DNA from: Desulfovibrio sp. UBA2564
GTDB taxonomy: Bacteria > Desulfobacterota > Desulfovibrionia > Desulfovibrionales > Desulfovibrionaceae
NCBI GenBank assembly: GCA_002340305.1
Contig: DDLU01000123.1
Location: 1 to 14,692 of the forward strand
Reading direction: 5' to 3'
Length of the DNA: 14,692 nucleotides
Shown here one piece after another: positions 14,336 through 14,692 of this stretch (position 1 is the stretch's first letter; each line of letters starts with the position of its first letter). The notes beneath the pieces were generated by a model. The model made no database searches and was not told the DNA's origin. It saw only the letters and a program-made list of their open reading frames with translations. The translations under genes and the position numbers were made by a program.

Positions 14336-14692
14336 TTAAAGTCCCATGGCTTTCATAATGGTCGCGTTGACCCTGTTAACATCAAATTTTTCAGCGACAT
14401 ACTCTAGAGAAGCATCGCCCATGCTTTGTAAAAGTTCAGGTTTGAGAATGAATTTTTCCATGGCCTGTTCCAGAGCTGAAATATCTTTTACCGGGACCAT
14501 GAAGCCGTTCGTGCCTTCAAGAACAGTTTCCCGGCATCCAGTTGCATCGGTGGTCACGATAGGGCGGCCTGTTGCCATTGCTTCAAGTACTGAACGTGGA
14601 GTGCCTTCACGATAGGAAGGAAGCACATAAACAGAACAATTTTTTAATTCTGCACGTACATCGCCAACCGGACCGACGCACTTTACCCCGCC
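14336..14692 (-). CDS. GT4 glycosyltransferase, PglA-like position (partial, N-terminus outside window)
   Basis: The C-terminal 118 residues of a GT-B retaining glycosyltransferase; the gene continues past the right edge. The visible part is the end of the donor domain: CSVYVLPSYREGTPRSVLEAM carries a complete EX7E motif (Glu of REG and Glu of LEAM), followed by GRPIVTTDATGCRETV and GTNGFMVPVKD, standard for GT4 enzymes. The frame is open to the edge, and an internal GTG at 14626 is not the start. It lies 2 bases before pglC. In C. jejuni the gene at this place is pglA, which adds GalNAc to undecaprenyl-diphosphate-diNAcBac, and the PSYREG(T)PR segment is similar to what I recall of PglA. That identity is inferred from position and motif only, so no symbol is given. 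Confidence 0.88.
   Translation of the reverse strand, partial: GGVKCVGPVGDVRAELKNCSVYVLPSYREGTPRSVLEAMATGRPIVTTDATGCRETVLEGTNGFMVPVKDISALEQAMEKFILKPELLQSMGDASLEYVAEKFDVNRVNATIMKAMGL

Noticed and set aside
1..14692. Search for insertion sequences, transposase genes, tRNAs, CRISPR repeats or phage genes
   Set aside because: None seen; all supported genes are co-oriented glycan genes with no remnants or terminal repeats.

Overview
The window is a stretch of a surface-glycan or protein-glycosylation locus in which every supported gene lies on the minus strand, so transcription runs from the right edge to the left edge. I count 14 protein-coding genes: 12 complete and one partial at each edge. 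No RNA gene, insertion sequence, CRISPR array, transposase or integrase is visible, and no stretch over about 140 bases lacks a gene. GC content looks to be in the high forties by eye. The gene content (a PglC/D/E/F set, a PglK-like ABC flippase, and a winged-helix regulator of a kind found in polysaccharide loci) would fit a Desulfovibrio-like delta-proteobacterium or a related anaerobe. That is inference; no taxonomic marker gene is present.

Layout in order of transcription. (i) 14692-9955: the C-terminal part of a GT4 glycosyltransferase, then a PglC-type phosphoglycosyl transferase, a PglD-type acetyltransferase, a PglE-type aminotransferase and a PglF-type membrane 4,6-dehydratase. These make UDP-N,N'-diacetylbacillosamine (UDP-diNAcBac) from UDP-GlcNAc and load it onto undecaprenyl phosphate. 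(ii) 9851-9324: a small winged-helix protein fused to a degenerate nucleotidyltransferase-like domain. A consensus -35 box and an 8+8 base inverted repeat lie just upstream of it, so it probably opens a second transcription unit. (iii) 9284-6545: a WbpE-type aminotransferase and a WbpB-WbpD fusion, the last three steps towards UDP-2,3-diacetamido-2,3-dideoxy-glucuronic acid (UDP-GlcNAc(3NAc)A). (iv) 6537-3265: two GT4-type glycosyltransferases and an extended SDR sugar epimerase. (v) 3243-1534: a PglK-like ABC flippase. (vi) 1521-1: PseB and the N-terminal part of a PseC-like aminotransferase, the first two steps towards pseudaminic acid; the rest of that pathway would lie left of the window.

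Together the genes supply three different amino sugars, each with its own DegT-family aminotransferase. They also supply the enzyme that starts a lipid-linked glycan, at least three glycosyltransferases, and a transporter to flip the finished oligosaccharide. The order GT-pglC-pglD-pglE-pglF, and separately epimerase-pglK, matches the Campylobacter jejuni N-glycosylation (pgl) locus. No oligosaccharyltransferase (PglB), O-antigen ligase, Wzx or Wzy lies in the window, so whether the glycan goes to protein, lipid A or a capsule cannot be decided here. The points most worth a second look are the regulator with its promoter-embedded inverted repeat, the pgl-like synteny, and the WbpB-WbpD fusion with its C-terminal cysteine cluster.
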